55,169 nucleotides of DNA from Devosia sp. (GTDB lineage Bacteria > Pseudomonadota > Alphaproteobacteria > Rhizobiales > Devosiaceae), in assembly GCA_026126125.1 (NCBI GenBank), contig JAHCJW010000008.1, positions 1-55,169 of the forward strand, given 5' to 3'. The notes under the pieces were generated by a model. That model made no database searches. It saw only the letters and a list, made by a program, of their open reading frames with translations, and was not told where the DNA came from. The position numbers were made by a program, and so were the translations under genes. Below are positions 32,704 to 41,616 of this stretch, one piece after another; position 1 is the stretch's first letter; each line of letters starts with the position of its first letter.

Positions 32704-33220
32704 CAAAGGGGCGTCTTGGCGTCAGGTTTGACGACTATGCCGTTCCCGGCGGGCGTCATGATCGCCTCGCTGATGTCCGGTCGACTTGGTGCCAGATTTC
32801 TCCGACGGCGCGTCGGGCTGGGGGCGATGATCCTTGCCGCTGGCATGAACTACCTTCCTTCGCACTCCTTGAGCTGGAATCGCCGATGCAGGGCTTCACC
32901 TATTGCCGCCACCCCTGCTGTGTGGGCTCGGCATCGGCGTGGCTATATCGGCCCTGTTCCAGTCGCTCATGACTGGCATGCCCGCACAGGATACCGGTGC
33001 AGCATCAGGAGCTCTTCAGGCATTTCAGCATTTGGGCGGTGCGCTCGGCATCGCCATCGCCGGCCAACTTTTCTTCTCAACTTTGGGCGTGTCGACAGAC
33101 GCGGGCGCCTATGGCGCAGCAGCTTCGCAAGCGACCTGGTATCAGATTGCCACGTTCACCCTCATCGCCATCTTCAACCTCGTCGTTTCCCTGCGTGGCA
33201 GGGCAGCCCAACCTGCCTGA
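32704..33220 (+). pseudogene. DHA2-type MFS drug exporter, C-terminal remnant
   Basis: The sequence picks up immediately after the IS66 end in the middle of a 14-TM major facilitator exporter: GLTTMPFPAGVMIASLMSGRLGARFLRRRV in one frame. After a frameshift near 32890-32905 it continues as LLCGLGIGVAISALFQSLMTG, DTGAASGALQAFQHLGGALG and a final membrane segment. The first two thirds of the gene are gone. The lesions show that it is not functional. Confidence 0.85.
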
Positions 33221-33229
33221 GGCACCAAA

Positions 33230-33850
33230 ATGAGCACTTCGACATCGGAAGAGTTCTGGGACAACCACTATCGCAAACTGACCAGCGAACCGAGCGAGGA
33301 CGGCCCAGCGCACGTCTTGATACAATGCCGGGGATTTTGGCACCGGGCCGTTCTCTCGACTTTGGGCAGCTCGGGGACGACGACGTGATCTGGCTTGCCC
33401 GTGAGTTGGCGGGCCAAAGAAGGCGTATGTCAGCGGACTGCGAGTTTTTGGAGCACGGCGGGACAGATGAACAGGCAGGCCTGCGGGGATCTTTTGATTC
33501 GAGGCCCCTGCTGATTGGCCGCAACCTTTCCTGATGGCGAGTTCGACCTCGTCACCGCATTGTTCTTCCAAGTCCGCCTGTTGATTTTCCCCGTACGGCA
33601 GTGCTCCAGCAGGCATGACGCAGTTGCGTCAGGTGGCCTTTTGCTGATCGTCGAGCATGCCTCGGCGGCCCCATGGTTGTGGTCGCAAGATGCGATCTTC
33701 CCGACGGCCGAAGAAACGCTCTCGTCGCTCCAGTTGGCGAAAGGTCAGTGGACAACGGTTTTCGTGGGCACGCCGGGCGGCTGGCCAACAGGCCGAAACT
33801 CGCAAACGGCCATGGTCAAGGATAACGTATTAGCTCTACGGCGGCGGTGA
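33230..33850 (+). pseudogene. Class I SAM-dependent methyltransferase, multiply frameshifted
   Basis: The start MSTSTSEEFWDNHYRKLTSE at 33230 is intact, but the frame breaks within 30 codons. Pieces in other frames follow in order: a motif-I-like region (LAPGRSLDFGQLGDDDVIWLAREL), then FPDGEFDLVTALFF (motif IV) and SGGLLLIVEHASAAPW, and an end TVFVGTPG to NVLALRRR. The order matches one methyltransferase of about 200 residues. Several indels make it a pseudogene. Confidence 0.85.
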
Positions 33851-34199
33851 AGGTAACGGTCGGCTGTCTGCTCATGCGATCAGAGAGCCGAAAGCAGCCT
33901 GTCCGTTTCCCTGAAGAGTTTCGGCTGCCGGCAGGCGCCCGAAAGTCGGGGAAGACCGAACCCGCGAGCCACGGGGTGGGGACTATGGGTTTTTCTGGAT
34001 TTGGCCGGCTGGGGGACGAGCGAGGACCTGCGGTGACGAGGCCAGGTCTGACGCGTGTGATGCGATAAAGAAGCCTTTGGAGCTGCACTTTCCGTGGCAG
34101 ATGTAGCCGATCGAGTGGGTGATGCCGATCCCACCATCGACCAGCGCGCGATTGTCTGCAGGCCGAGTTGAAGGTGTCTCGGTCTGGTAGGGTATCAGC
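33851..34199. other. No gene seen; flank of the IS91-type element
   Basis: 349 bp with only short meaningless frames. The right part probably includes the end of the IS91-type element downstream of its transposase. IS91-type elements lack simple terminal repeats, so the exact boundary cannot be set by eye. Confidence 0.4.
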
Positions 34200-35402
34200 T
34201 CATGCCGGGTCACGGGCGGTCTCCCGGTTTGCAGGACGTCCGGTTGGCGGCGCTCGAGGTTGGCGCCATGGGGCGAAGGTCCCGATGATGATCATGGTGC
34301 CGCCGCAGCAGGGGCAAGGCGGGCGCAGATCTGCAGCGGCCTGCTCGACTGCGGGTTCGTCCGGCGCTGGCGTCGCCCCAAGCAGCTTGCGGGCCAGGGC
34401 AAGGCAGTCCTTGCGGGCGGAGCCGGCGAGCAGGCCGTAGTGCCGGATGCGGTGGAAGCCGCGTGGCAGTATGTGGATCAGGAAACGGCGAATGAACTCA
34501 TCGGCGGCCAAGGTCATGACCTGCTGCCGGTCGGTGACAGCGCGGCGGTAATCCTTGTAGCGGAAGGTGACCTCCTTGCCGTCGAACCGGAGCAGGCGGC
34601 TGTTCGAGATGGCGACCCGGTGGGTGTAGCGCGAGAGATAGGCGAGCACTGCCTCGGGCCCAGCAAAGGGCGCCTTGGCATAAACCACCCAGCGCTTTCT
34701 GCGGGCCGGCGCAAGGTGACGCTGGAAGGCTCGGCGATCGTTGAGCCCTGCCATCTGTCCGAAGAAGGCGAGTTTTCCGGCACCATGGAGGTCGAGCAGC
34801 CTGCTGAGGAACAACCGGCGGAACAGCGCGCCGAGCACCCGCACCGGCAGCAGGAAAGCCGGGCGCGACGAGATCCACCGACCATCCGGCGCAATCCCGC
34901 CACCGGGCACGATCATGTGGATGTGCGGATGGTGGGTCATGGCCGAACCCCAGGTATGGAGCACGGCGGTGATGCCGATGCGGGCTCCCAGATGCTTTGG
35001 ATCGGCCGCGATGGTCAGCATGGTCTCGGACGCCGCCTTGAACAGCAGGTCGTAAACCTGTCCCTTGTTGTGGAGGGCGATGTCGGCGACCTCTGCGGGC
35101 AAGGTGAAGACGACGTGGAAGTACCCGACCGGCAGGAGATTGGCCTCTTGTGCTTCGAGCCAGGTGCGTGCTGCGGCGCCCTGGCACCGCGGGCAGTGCC
35201 GGTTGCGACAGGAGTTGTAGGCGATCCGCTGATGCCCGCAGTCAGAACAGGCTTCCACATGACCACCAAGGGCAGCGGTGCGACAACTTTCGATCGCCGA
35301 CATGACCTTGAGTTGGCCTAGGCTCAGGTGGCCAGCATGGGTTGCGCGATAGGCAGGACCGGCAGCCCGGAAGATATCGGCAACCTCGATGGTGGGGCGC
35401 AC
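34200..35402 (-). CDS. IS91 family transposase (HUH, rolling-circle)
   Basis: 400 residues. The N-terminal zinc-binding domain contains CSDCGHQRIAYNSCRNRHCPRC (about residues 52-73). The HUH motif is HPHIHMIVPGGG (158-169), and a candidate nucleophile is Y259 in LSRYTHRVAISNSR. A C-terminal cysteine cluster (CPCCGG) follows. IS91 transposases move single strands by a rolling-circle mechanism and can mobilise flanking genes. The frame is intact. The first part of the operon is the recombinase gene just upstream. Confidence 0.93.
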   Translation of the reverse strand: MRPTIEVADIFRAAGPAYRATHAGHLSLGQLKVMSAIESCRTAALGGHVEACSDCGHQRIAYNSCRNRHCPRCQGAAARTWLEAQEANLLPVGYFHVVFTLPAEVADIALHNKGQVYDLLFKAASETMLTIAADPKHLGARIGITAVLHTWGSAMTHHPHIHMIVPGGGIAPDGRWISSRPAFLLPVRVLGALFRRLFLSRLLDLHGAGKLAFFGQMAGLNDRRAFQRHLAPARRKRWVVYAKAPFAGPEAVLAYLSRYTHRVAISNSRLLRFDGKEVTFRYKDYRRAVTDRQQVMTLAADEFIRRFLIHILPRGFHRIRHYGLLAGSARKDCLALARKLLGATPAPDEPAVEQAAADLRPPCPCCGGTMIIIGTFAPWRQPRAPPTGRPANRETARDPA

Positions 35403-35405
35403 CGC

Positions 35406-36314
35406 TCAGGGGTCGGGTGGCGCCTCCGTCGGAACGAAGATGCCCAGCTTGTCGAGCGGACTGATGACGGCGCGCACCGTGCGGGTTGCCACCTTGGTAT
35501 AGAGCGCCGTCGTCTCGAGCTTGGCATGGCCGAGCAGCACCTGGATGACGCGGACATCGACGCCATCTTCCAAGAGATGGGTGGCGAAGCTGTGCCGCAA
35601 TGTGTGTGGACCGACGCGCCTGGTAATCTCGGCGGCGTGGGCCGCCTCGACCACGACGCGATAGAGCTGCCTGGTGCTGATCGGCTTGAGGGCGTACTGG
35701 CCCGGAAACAGCCAGCCGTCACGATGCAGTATCCCTTGGCGATGCCCGTGCTGCCACCATTGACGCAACAGGGTGAGCAAGTCTGGTGAGAGCATGGCAT
35801 TGCGGTATCGCCCGCCTTTGCCGCGCTCGACCCGGATCAGCATGCGTTCGCTGTCGATATCGCGCACCTTGAGCATGGCGACCTCGCCGACGCGCAATCC
35901 GGCGCCATAAGCCACCGACAGCGCCGCCTGATGCTTGAGGCTGGTGGTCGCATTGAGCAGCCGGGCGACCTCGTCGCGGCTCAACACCACCGGCAGGTTA
36001 CGCGGATGGCTCACGCGCACCAGCTTGCGGGCCAGATCAGGCCGGTCGAGCGTATTGGCGAAGAAGAACCGCAGCGCCGAGACCACGCTGTTCATGGTCG
36101 GCACCGGAACGCCGGCCTCGCTCTGGGCCAGCTGGAACTGGCGCACATCCTCGGTGGTCGCGGTATCCGGTGGCCGCCGCAGAAACGAAGCGAAGCGCCC
36201 CACATCGCGGATGTAGTTGCGCTGGGTAGCCGCCGAGAAGTGGCGCATGGTCATGTCGTCGATCAGCTTCTGGCGCAGCGGGCTGACAGGGACGTTGGGA
36301 AGGATCGTGGTCAT
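35406..36314 (-). CDS. Tyrosine recombinase associated with IS91-type element
   Basis: 302 residues of the phage-integrase/Xer type. A SAM-like core-binding domain (residues 12-100: LIDDMTMRHFSAATQRNYIRDVGRF) precedes the catalytic domain with R141 (GAGLRVGE), K166 (RGKGGRY), H237-x2-R240 (HTLRH), H263 (LLGHAKLETT) and Y272. All catalytic residues are present. It is upstream of, and in operon with, the IS91 transposase, so it probably belongs to that element, perhaps resolving intermediates. That role is inference. Confidence 0.9.
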   Translation of the reverse strand: MTTILPNVPVSPLRQKLIDDMTMRHFSAATQRNYIRDVGRFASFLRRPPDTATTEDVRQFQLAQSEAGVPVPTMNSVVSALRFFFANTLDRPDLARKLVRVSHPRNLPVVLSRDEVARLLNATTSLKHQAALSVAYGAGLRVGEVAMLKVRDIDSERMLIRVERGKGGRYRNAMLSPDLLTLLRQWWQHGHRQGILHRDGWLFPGQYALKPISTRQLYRVVVEAAHAAEITRRVGPHTLRHSFATHLLEDGVDVRVIQVLLGHAKLETTALYTKVATRTVRAVISPLDKLGIFVPTEAPPDP

Positions 36315-36469
36315 CGCGTGGCTCCTGGGTTGAAGGAGCCAAAAGGGAACGCCTGAACCACGCGATCCTCAATCAGGCGATAACTTCAGAGCAGGGCCGC
36401 CATCTCACCACGCTCACCATCCCGCGCCAGCGGGTTCGTTCTGCCACCCCTCTGCTGTCGGAATTATCA

Positions 36470-36504
36470 TTTTTGCACACAGTTCGCCGAAATGGGTGCA
36501 AAAA
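36470..36504. repeat. 9-bp inverted repeat TTTTTGCAC / GTGCAAAAA
   Basis: TTTTTGCAC (36470-36478) and GTGCAAAAA (36496-36504) with a 17-bp spacer lie between the IS91-type and IS630-type elements. It may be a terminator or the relic end of another insertion sequence. No gene is present in 36315-36579. Confidence 0.45.
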
Positions 36505-36579
36505 TCAAAACTCCGCCGATCCTAGAAATTGGAACAGGTAGCGACGGGCGACTTCCGATTGCTGCATGCCGGGCACCTA

Positions 36580-37593
36580 GAGCATCGTGCTTGAACCTTG
36601 AATCGTAGGATTCCCTTTCGGGTCGATTTGTGATTCACCGTTTTTGGAGGTGGATCATGGCTCATTCTCAGGATTTGCGGGTTCGTGTCAGCACGCATGC
36701 GGTTTTGCTGAAGGCCAGTCGCGTCGCGCGGCGGCGCAGCGCTTTGCGGTGAGCGCGAGTTCAGCGGTTCTGGGCGGCTCGTACTGCCGAGCACGGGAAC
36801 CGGTGGCGTACACAAACGGCCGTCCTGCCGGCAAGGGTCATATCGGACCATCTGGACTTCCTCGTCGCCGTGGTAGAGGAGAAGCCGGACATGATGCCCA
36901 AACTTGCCGGGCGGTGGGCGCGCGGGGTTGCCGCCCATGCCGCTTCCTGTCGGCTGCTGTGCCGGGCCGGGTTTAGTTATAAAAAAACAGCTGATGGCAT
37001 CAGTGCGCACGCGACGTTGCCAGCGCCGGGTCTGGATCGACAAGCGCCAGCCTCGTATGCGCCGCCAGCCGGGTCGGCTGGTGTTCATTGATGAGACCGG
37101 CCTCCACAACACCAAGATGAGAACCCGCCTGCGCGGCCGCTCCCGCCGCGGCGAGCGCCTCCCAGGCCAGCGCTGGAAAGTGGGCAGACCCTGATCGCGA
37201 GCCTCACGCTTTGGGCCTGACCACACCACAGGTGATCTGGCCGCCATGAACCGCGCCGCATTCAACATCTATGTCGAGACCCAACTGGCGCCGACGCCGC
37301 CACCCGGCGACATCGTCATCGACAACCTCAGCGTCCTACCGAAGCGCGGGGGCGGCCGCCGTATCAGGCGCGGCGCATGGATGCTCTTCCTGCTATACTC
37401 TCCAGACCTGAACCCGATCGAGATGGCCTTCTCCAAACTCAAGGCCCATCTGCATAGAACCGCCGCGCGAACCTTCGACGCGATGTTCAATGTCTGCAAG
37501 ACTGTATCTGCCACCTATTCCAGCATTGAATAATCAACAGAAACTATTTCAAGGCCTGGGATATGCTAAAGTCATAGTTACAGCACGACGCTC
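36580..37593 (+). mobile_element. IS630-family element, decayed, with TA target duplication
   Basis: The ends are GAGCATCGTGCTTGAAC (left, from 36580) and its imperfect inverse (GAGCGTCGTGCTGTAAC read on the other strand, from 37593). Both are flanked directly by TA (36578-36579 and 37594-37595), the usual IS630/Tc1 duplication. Length is 1014 bp. The transposase gene inside is broken. Confidence 0.75.
36657..37533 (+). pseudogene. IS630 family transposase, frameshifted
   Basis: It starts MAHSQDLRVRV at 36657, but the reading frame changes repeatedly. Recognisable pieces in order are AEGQSRRAAAQRFAVSASSAV (HTH), GRPAGKGHIG, RAGFSYKKTADG, QPRMRRQPGRLVFIDETG (first catalytic D), MRTRLRGRSRRGERLPGQ, and LYSPDLNPIEMAFSKLKAHL (last catalytic E). 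Together these are a whole IS630 transposase that has gained several indels, so the element cannot move itself. Confidence 0.88.
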
Positions 37594-37724
37594 TAAGCGC
37601 TCGATAGGGCCGCCTGGGACGAGGGCCGACTATCGTCTGGTCAATGCCGCTTGTGCTCAAGCTTTAGATCTGCCAGCGTCGCCTTAGGCCCGGCCGACGA
37701 GATCGCCACTGCGGTCGCATTAAG

Positions 37725-37758
37725 TCCCCAGCGGAAACGCTCGGGGGATTTTCTTGTT
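37725..37758 (+). terminator. Rho-independent terminator-type hairpin without an obvious gene
   Basis: TCCCC-AGCG pairs with CGCT-c-GGGGGA across a GAAA tetraloop and is followed by TTTTCTTGTTTT. The strong form suggests that it once ended a gene now interrupted by the IS630 insertion. Confidence 0.65.
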
Positions 37759-38104
37759 TTAAGGCGTGCGCTCTCAGCGCCTCAGACGTCCTGAGGCTGA
37801 TCGCTACGCAGATCGTGGCGCCCTTATCGGGCAGCTATCCCCTCCTGATTCCGGCCGAAATCTCATTTGGGCGACCCAACGATGCAAGGAAGGCGGCAAG
37901 AACCGAGCCGTTTCGGTGCCAACACAATTATGACTACAGGAATGAAGACGGCGGACACGCGGCTCAGTTGGGCGCCAAATTCACGATTTGGATTAACGGA
38001 AACGACAGCGCCGCAAAGGCCCAGAAATACTGAAGAAATCAGCAATTTCAGCATCTCAAAGTCGTGCTTTGGATAATTCCAATAGCAAACTTAGACGATG
38101 CGAA
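37759..38104. other. Intergenic stretch with no gene seen
   Basis: 346 bp of mixed composition before tRNA-Pro. Short frames of 60-70 codons occur on both strands, but none has a family resemblance or a ribosome-binding site. The part next to the tRNA (38010-38104) is relatively AT-rich. Confidence 0.4.
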
Positions 38105-38181
38105 TGGTCGGAGTACAAAGATTCGAACTTTGGACCCCCGGTTCCCAAAACCGGTGCTCTACCAGGCTGAGCTACACTCCG
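38105..38181 (-). tRNA. tRNA-Pro (anticodon TGG)
   Basis: A 77-nt gene with encoded CCA. The acceptor stem CGGAGTG pairs with TACTCCG (one G-T pair). The D-arm is GCTC-AGCCTGGTA-GAGC, and the anticodon stem CCGGT / ACCGG carries loop TTTGGGA with anticodon TGG. The T-arm contains GTTCGAATC. The cloverleaf is complete. Confidence 0.97.
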
Positions 38182-38280
38182 ACTGCGCCCTCCGTTAGCG
38201 CGTCCGCACGCAAAGGGCAAGACAGATCGATCGGATGCACCCAGACTTGACGCTGTGGGACGCGTTGTGGACAACAGGGC

Positions 38281-39018
38281 ATGTTTGATCTGCAAAAGCC
38301 TTGGCCGCTCGGCCTCGATCGCAAGTCCTGGCCGATTTTCCTGGCGGCAATGGTCGCAATTCTGGCGCTGCTCGCCAGCATTGATATTTGGGCGTCGCGC
38401 GGCGCCATTGGCTGGCCGCAGGACTGGCGCGCCCCGTTCTTTGCCATCACCGACTACGGCTTGTCCGAATGGGTGCTGATTCCCAGTCTCGCGCTGTTGC
38501 TTCTGGCGCGGCTGGCGATGTTTCCGCTCAAAGGCGTACCGAGGCTGGTGGCGCTTCAAATGGCGCTGGTGTCCTCGTTCGTCTTCCTCGGCGTCGGCCT
38601 GCCCGGGCTTTTGACCAATCTGCTCAAGCGCCTGGTCGGGCGCGGACGGCCGACGGAGTTCGAGGCGTCCGGTGCATTCTCTTTCCAGAATCTGCTGAAT
38701 GACTGGACGTTCCAGAGTTTCCCCAGCGGCCACTCCGCCACCGCAGTGGGGCTGGCCTTCACCATCGGCTTTCTGTGGCCGCGCGCTTTTGTGCCGTTGC
38801 TGATCTTGGGGGTAACCGTCGCCATTTCGCGTGTGCCGGTGGGCATGCACTATCCCACCGACGTGTTCGCCGGCTGTGTCGTCGGCATGCTGGGCGCCTA
38901 TCTCGTGCGCAATTTCTATGCTCGCAAGGGATGGCTGTTTCGCCAGCGGCCTGATGGGCGCATCGTTCGCAAGCCGCTGGCGGCGTTTCGGCGTCTGGCT
39001 CAGCGCGCCTGGGCGTAG
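38281..39018 (+). CDS. PAP2 superfamily membrane phosphatase
   Basis: A 245-residue integral membrane phosphatase of the PAP2 type (lipid phosphate or undecaprenyl-pyrophosphate phosphatase-like). The three signature motifs are complete: K116-x6-R123-P (KRLVGRGRP), PSGHS (148-152) and SR-x5-H190-x3-D194 (SRVPVGMHYPTD). Five or six hydrophobic segments surround them. The extended soluble C-terminus is basic. Substrate cannot be assigned. It overlaps convergent metC by 19 bp. Confidence 0.92.
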   Translation: MFDLQKPWPLGLDRKSWPIFLAAMVAILALLASIDIWASRGAIGWPQDWRAPFFAITDYGLSEWVLIPSLALLLLARLAMFPLKGVPRLVALQMALVSSFVFLGVGLPGLLTNLLKRLVGRGRPTEFEASGAFSFQNLLNDWTFQSFPSGHSATAVGLAFTIGFLWPRAFVPLLILGVTVAISRVPVGMHYPTDVFAGCVVGMLGAYLVRNFYARKGWLFRQRPDGRIVRKPLAAFRRLAQRAWA

Positions 39019-40187
39019 CGCGCAAAGCCTTCGGCAAGGTCGCGCTTGAGGTCGTCCACACCCTCCAGCCCGATATGTACACGGAAGAGGTTGCCCTCAT
39101 GTGTCCAGGGGGTGATGGTGCGGGCCTTGCCGGGTTTGACCGGTAGGCAGAGGCTCTCATAACCGCCCCAGGAATAGCCCATCGAGAACAGCCGCATATT
39201 GTCGACAAAAGCGGCCACCGATGCCCGTGGCGCCGGCGCCAGCACGAAGGCAAAGAGGCTCCCCGACCCGGTGAAGTCGCGTTTCCACAGCGCATGATCG
39301 GGATGGCTGGGGAGCGCGGGGTGTATCACCTCCACAACTTCGCTCTGCTGCTCCAGCCAGGTTGCGATCTCGAGCGCCCGTTGCTGATGGGCCGCCATCC
39401 GGATCGCCAGGGTCTTGAGGCCCCGGCCGACCAGATAGGCATCGTCGCCCGAGGTAAAAAAACCCAGTAGCGCGCGCACGCGCGCGACATCGGCCCAGGC
39501 TTCTTCCGTCGTCGTGATCGTCCCGGCAAGGGCGTCGGAATGGCCCACGAACATCTTCGTGCCGGCATGGACGACGATGTCGGCGCCCAGCTTGAGCGGC
39601 TGGTGATATAGCGGGCTGGCCCAGCTGTTGTCGACGATCAGCCGCGCCCCATGGGTATGAGCGGCAGCGGCAATGGCGGGAATATCCTGGATCTCGAAGG
39701 TCAGGGAGCCGGGGCTTTCAGCCAGCACAGCCTTGGTGTTGGGCTGCATCAGCTCGGCGATACCCGCGCCGATTCGCGGATCGTAATAGCGAGCCGAAAT
39801 ACCCATCTGCGTGAGAAAACCGTCAGCGAACACGCGTCCGGGTTCATAGGCGCTGTCGCTGATCAGAACCTCGTCACCGGTCTTGAGGCAGGCCAGCAAC
39901 GCAATCGTGATGGCGGCGAGTCCTGAGGGAACGAGCTTCGTTTTAAAGCCGCCTTCGAGCGCGTTGACCACCGTTTCGACGCTCTCCGTCGTGGGATTGC
40001 CAGCCCGTCCATAGAGATAGCGCTGCTGCTGCGTTTCGATATCGTCGAGGGTTTTGAACAGAACCGTGGAGCCGCGATAGACCGGCGTGTTGACGAAGCC
40101 GAACTGATCGTCGGGCGACCGCCCCTCATGGGTCAGTAGGGTCTCTACCGATGGCGTGGCGGAAAAAACGGCGCTGGGATCGGTCAT
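39000..40187 (-). CDS. metC: Cystathionine beta-lyase
   Basis: 395 residues, PLP enzyme of the Cys/Met metabolism family that splits cystathionine to homocysteine, pyruvate and ammonia in methionine synthesis. The N-terminal block VNTPVYRGSTVLF and YGRAGNPTTESVE are typical. D186 (VDNSWASPL) contacts the pyridine nitrogen, and K211 in HAGTKMFVGHSD is the PLP lysine. The C-terminal GYSWGGYESL favours cystathionine beta-lyase over gamma-synthase. It is followed upstream by the divergent aap operon. Confidence 0.92.
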   Translation of the reverse strand: MTDPSAVFSATPSVETLLTHEGRSPDDQFGFVNTPVYRGSTVLFKTLDDIETQQQRYLYGRAGNPTTESVETVVNALEGGFKTKLVPSGLAAITIALLACLKTGDEVLISDSAYEPGRVFADGFLTQMGISARYYDPRIGAGIAELMQPNTKAVLAESPGSLTFEIQDIPAIAAAAHTHGARLIVDNSWASPLYHQPLKLGADIVVHAGTKMFVGHSDALAGTITTTEEAWADVARVRALLGFFTSGDDAYLVGRGLKTLAIRMAAHQQRALEIATWLEQQSEVVEVIHPALPSHPDHALWKRDFTGSGSLFAFVLAPAPRASVAAFVDNMRLFSMGYSWGGYESLCLPVKPGKARTITPWTHEGNLFRVHIGLEGVDDLKRDLAEGFARYAQAR

Positions 40188-40412
40188 GTGCTGGTGCTCA
40201 AAATCGGGTCACATTCATATTCTGGCTAAAAAAGAGACAGAAATGCTGTCCCAATGTGCCTTCTACCCTTGACGTTACGGTGAAGAGACGATTGCATGCT
40301 TAACAGCATCGTAACCGCCAGACAAAGGCGATGGTGCACACCGAACTGCCGTTGGGCAAACAGCGGTGTCTTGGTTCGGAAAACTGAGGGTCAGGGAACA
40401 AAAGGTAAAAAT

Positions 40413-41429
40413 ATGCAAAAACAGTTCGTAACTCTCGCAGTATCCGCCGCGATCAGCCTTATGGCCGTCGCAGCCCATGCCGCGACACTGGAAGACGTAA
40501 AGGCCAAGGGCTATATCCAATGTGGTGTGACCGGCGGCGTTCCAGGTTTTTCCGCGCCGGACGCCAACAACAATTGGACGGGCCTGGAAGTCGATTTCTG
40601 CCGCGCGGTTGCGGCTGCCATTTTCGATGATGCCGATAAAGTTCGTTACACACCGCTGACCTCGCAGGAACGCTTCGCCGCCCTTTCCGCCGGCGAAATC
40701 GACATTCTCTCGCGCACCACGACCTGGACGATGAGCCGCGATACCAATCTGGGCATCACCTTCATCGGCACCATGTATTATGACGGCCAGGGTTTCATGG
40801 TACGCAAAGCCGACGACATCGCGTCTGCACTCGACCTGTCCGGCGCCGCCATCTGCATCGAATCGGGTACCACCACCGAGCTGAACGCCGCCGACTACTT
40901 TGAAGCCAATGGCCTGGATTATTCGCCGGTCGTGTTCACCGATCAGGACGAAGTGGTGAAGGCCTTTGAAGACGGCCGTTGCGACGTCTACACCACGGAT
41001 GCTTCGGCGCTTGCCGCCGAACGCTCCAAGTTCGCCGTTCCTGATGACTATATCATCCTGCCCGAAATCATTTCCAAGGAGCCCCTTGGGCCGGTGATTC
41101 GCCAGGGTGATCCGATCTGGTTCAGCATTGCCCGCTGGACCTATTTCGCGCTGTTGGAAGCGGAAGAGCAGGGCGTGACCCAAGCCAATGTGGACGAAAT
41201 GCTCGGCTCGGACAATCCCTCGGTCAAACGCCTCCTCGGCGTTGAAGGCGATTTTGGGACGCCGCTCGGCCTCACGCCCGATTGGGCCTATCGCATCATC
41301 AAGCACATCGGTAACTACGGCGAATCCTATGATCGCCATGTCGGTCCGAACACCCAGATCGGCCTGGCGCGCGGCCTGAACGCGCTGTGGACCGATGGCG
41401 GTCTGCAATACGCCATGCCGATCCGCTAA
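40413..41429 (+). CDS. aapJ: General L-amino-acid ABC transporter substrate-binding protein (AapJ-like)
   Basis: A 338-residue periplasmic binding protein. The ATG at 40413 follows AAAGGT and gives a clean signal peptide (MQKQFVTLAVSAAISLMAVAAHA). The mature protein has the PBP type 2 pattern of the AapJ family: VKAKGYIQCGVTGGVPGFSAPD, WTGLEVDFCRAVAAAIF, ERFAALSAGEIDILSRTTTWTMSRD, and C-terminal IKHIGNYGESYDRHVGP. It captures a broad range of L-amino acids for the AapQMP complex. A strong hairpin behind it probably raises its expression over the membrane genes. Confidence 0.95.
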   Translation: MQKQFVTLAVSAAISLMAVAAHAATLEDVKAKGYIQCGVTGGVPGFSAPDANNNWTGLEVDFCRAVAAAIFDDADKVRYTPLTSQERFAALSAGEIDILSRTTTWTMSRDTNLGITFIGTMYYDGQGFMVRKADDIASALDLSGAAICIESGTTTELNAADYFEANGLDYSPVVFTDQDEVVKAFEDGRCDVYTTDASALAAERSKFAVPDDYIILPEIISKEPLGPVIRQGDPIWFSIARWTYFALLEAEEQGVTQANVDEMLGSDNPSVKRLLGVEGDFGTPLGLTPDWAYRIIKHIGNYGESYDRHVGPNTQIGLARGLNALWTDGGLQYAMPIR

Positions 41430-41441
41430 GGCGAAACAGTT

Positions 41442-41465
41442 CTGGCGCCCCGCACGGGGCGCCAG
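41442..41465 (+). terminator. Strong hairpin between aapJ and aapQ (attenuator)
   Basis: A perfect 10-bp stem, CTGGCGCCCC / GGGGCGCCAG, with loop GCAC and no long T-run. Such structures after a binding-protein gene commonly protect its mRNA and let only part of the transcription continue into the permease genes. Confidence 0.75.
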
Positions 41466-41616
41466 TTCGTTGTGGCGTACGCCCGCATCGTGTGGCTCGA
41501 TTTATGGTTTGAAGTCGACCTCTCGCCTGTCTCGTACAGGCTGAGAGCCGATATTCTGTACCCTTTTTTCTGCCTCGATACGCGTACGGCCCTTTGATCA
41601 AGGGGACATTCGCCCA

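Larger units (their letters stand above)
34200..36314 (-). mobile_element. IS91-type element with transposase and tyrosine recombinase (ends not defined)
   Basis: The two genes read in one direction with 3 bp between them, a known arrangement in one branch of the IS91 family. The coordinates cover the genes only. The real element is longer on both sides, probably within 33851-36470. Confidence 0.75.
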
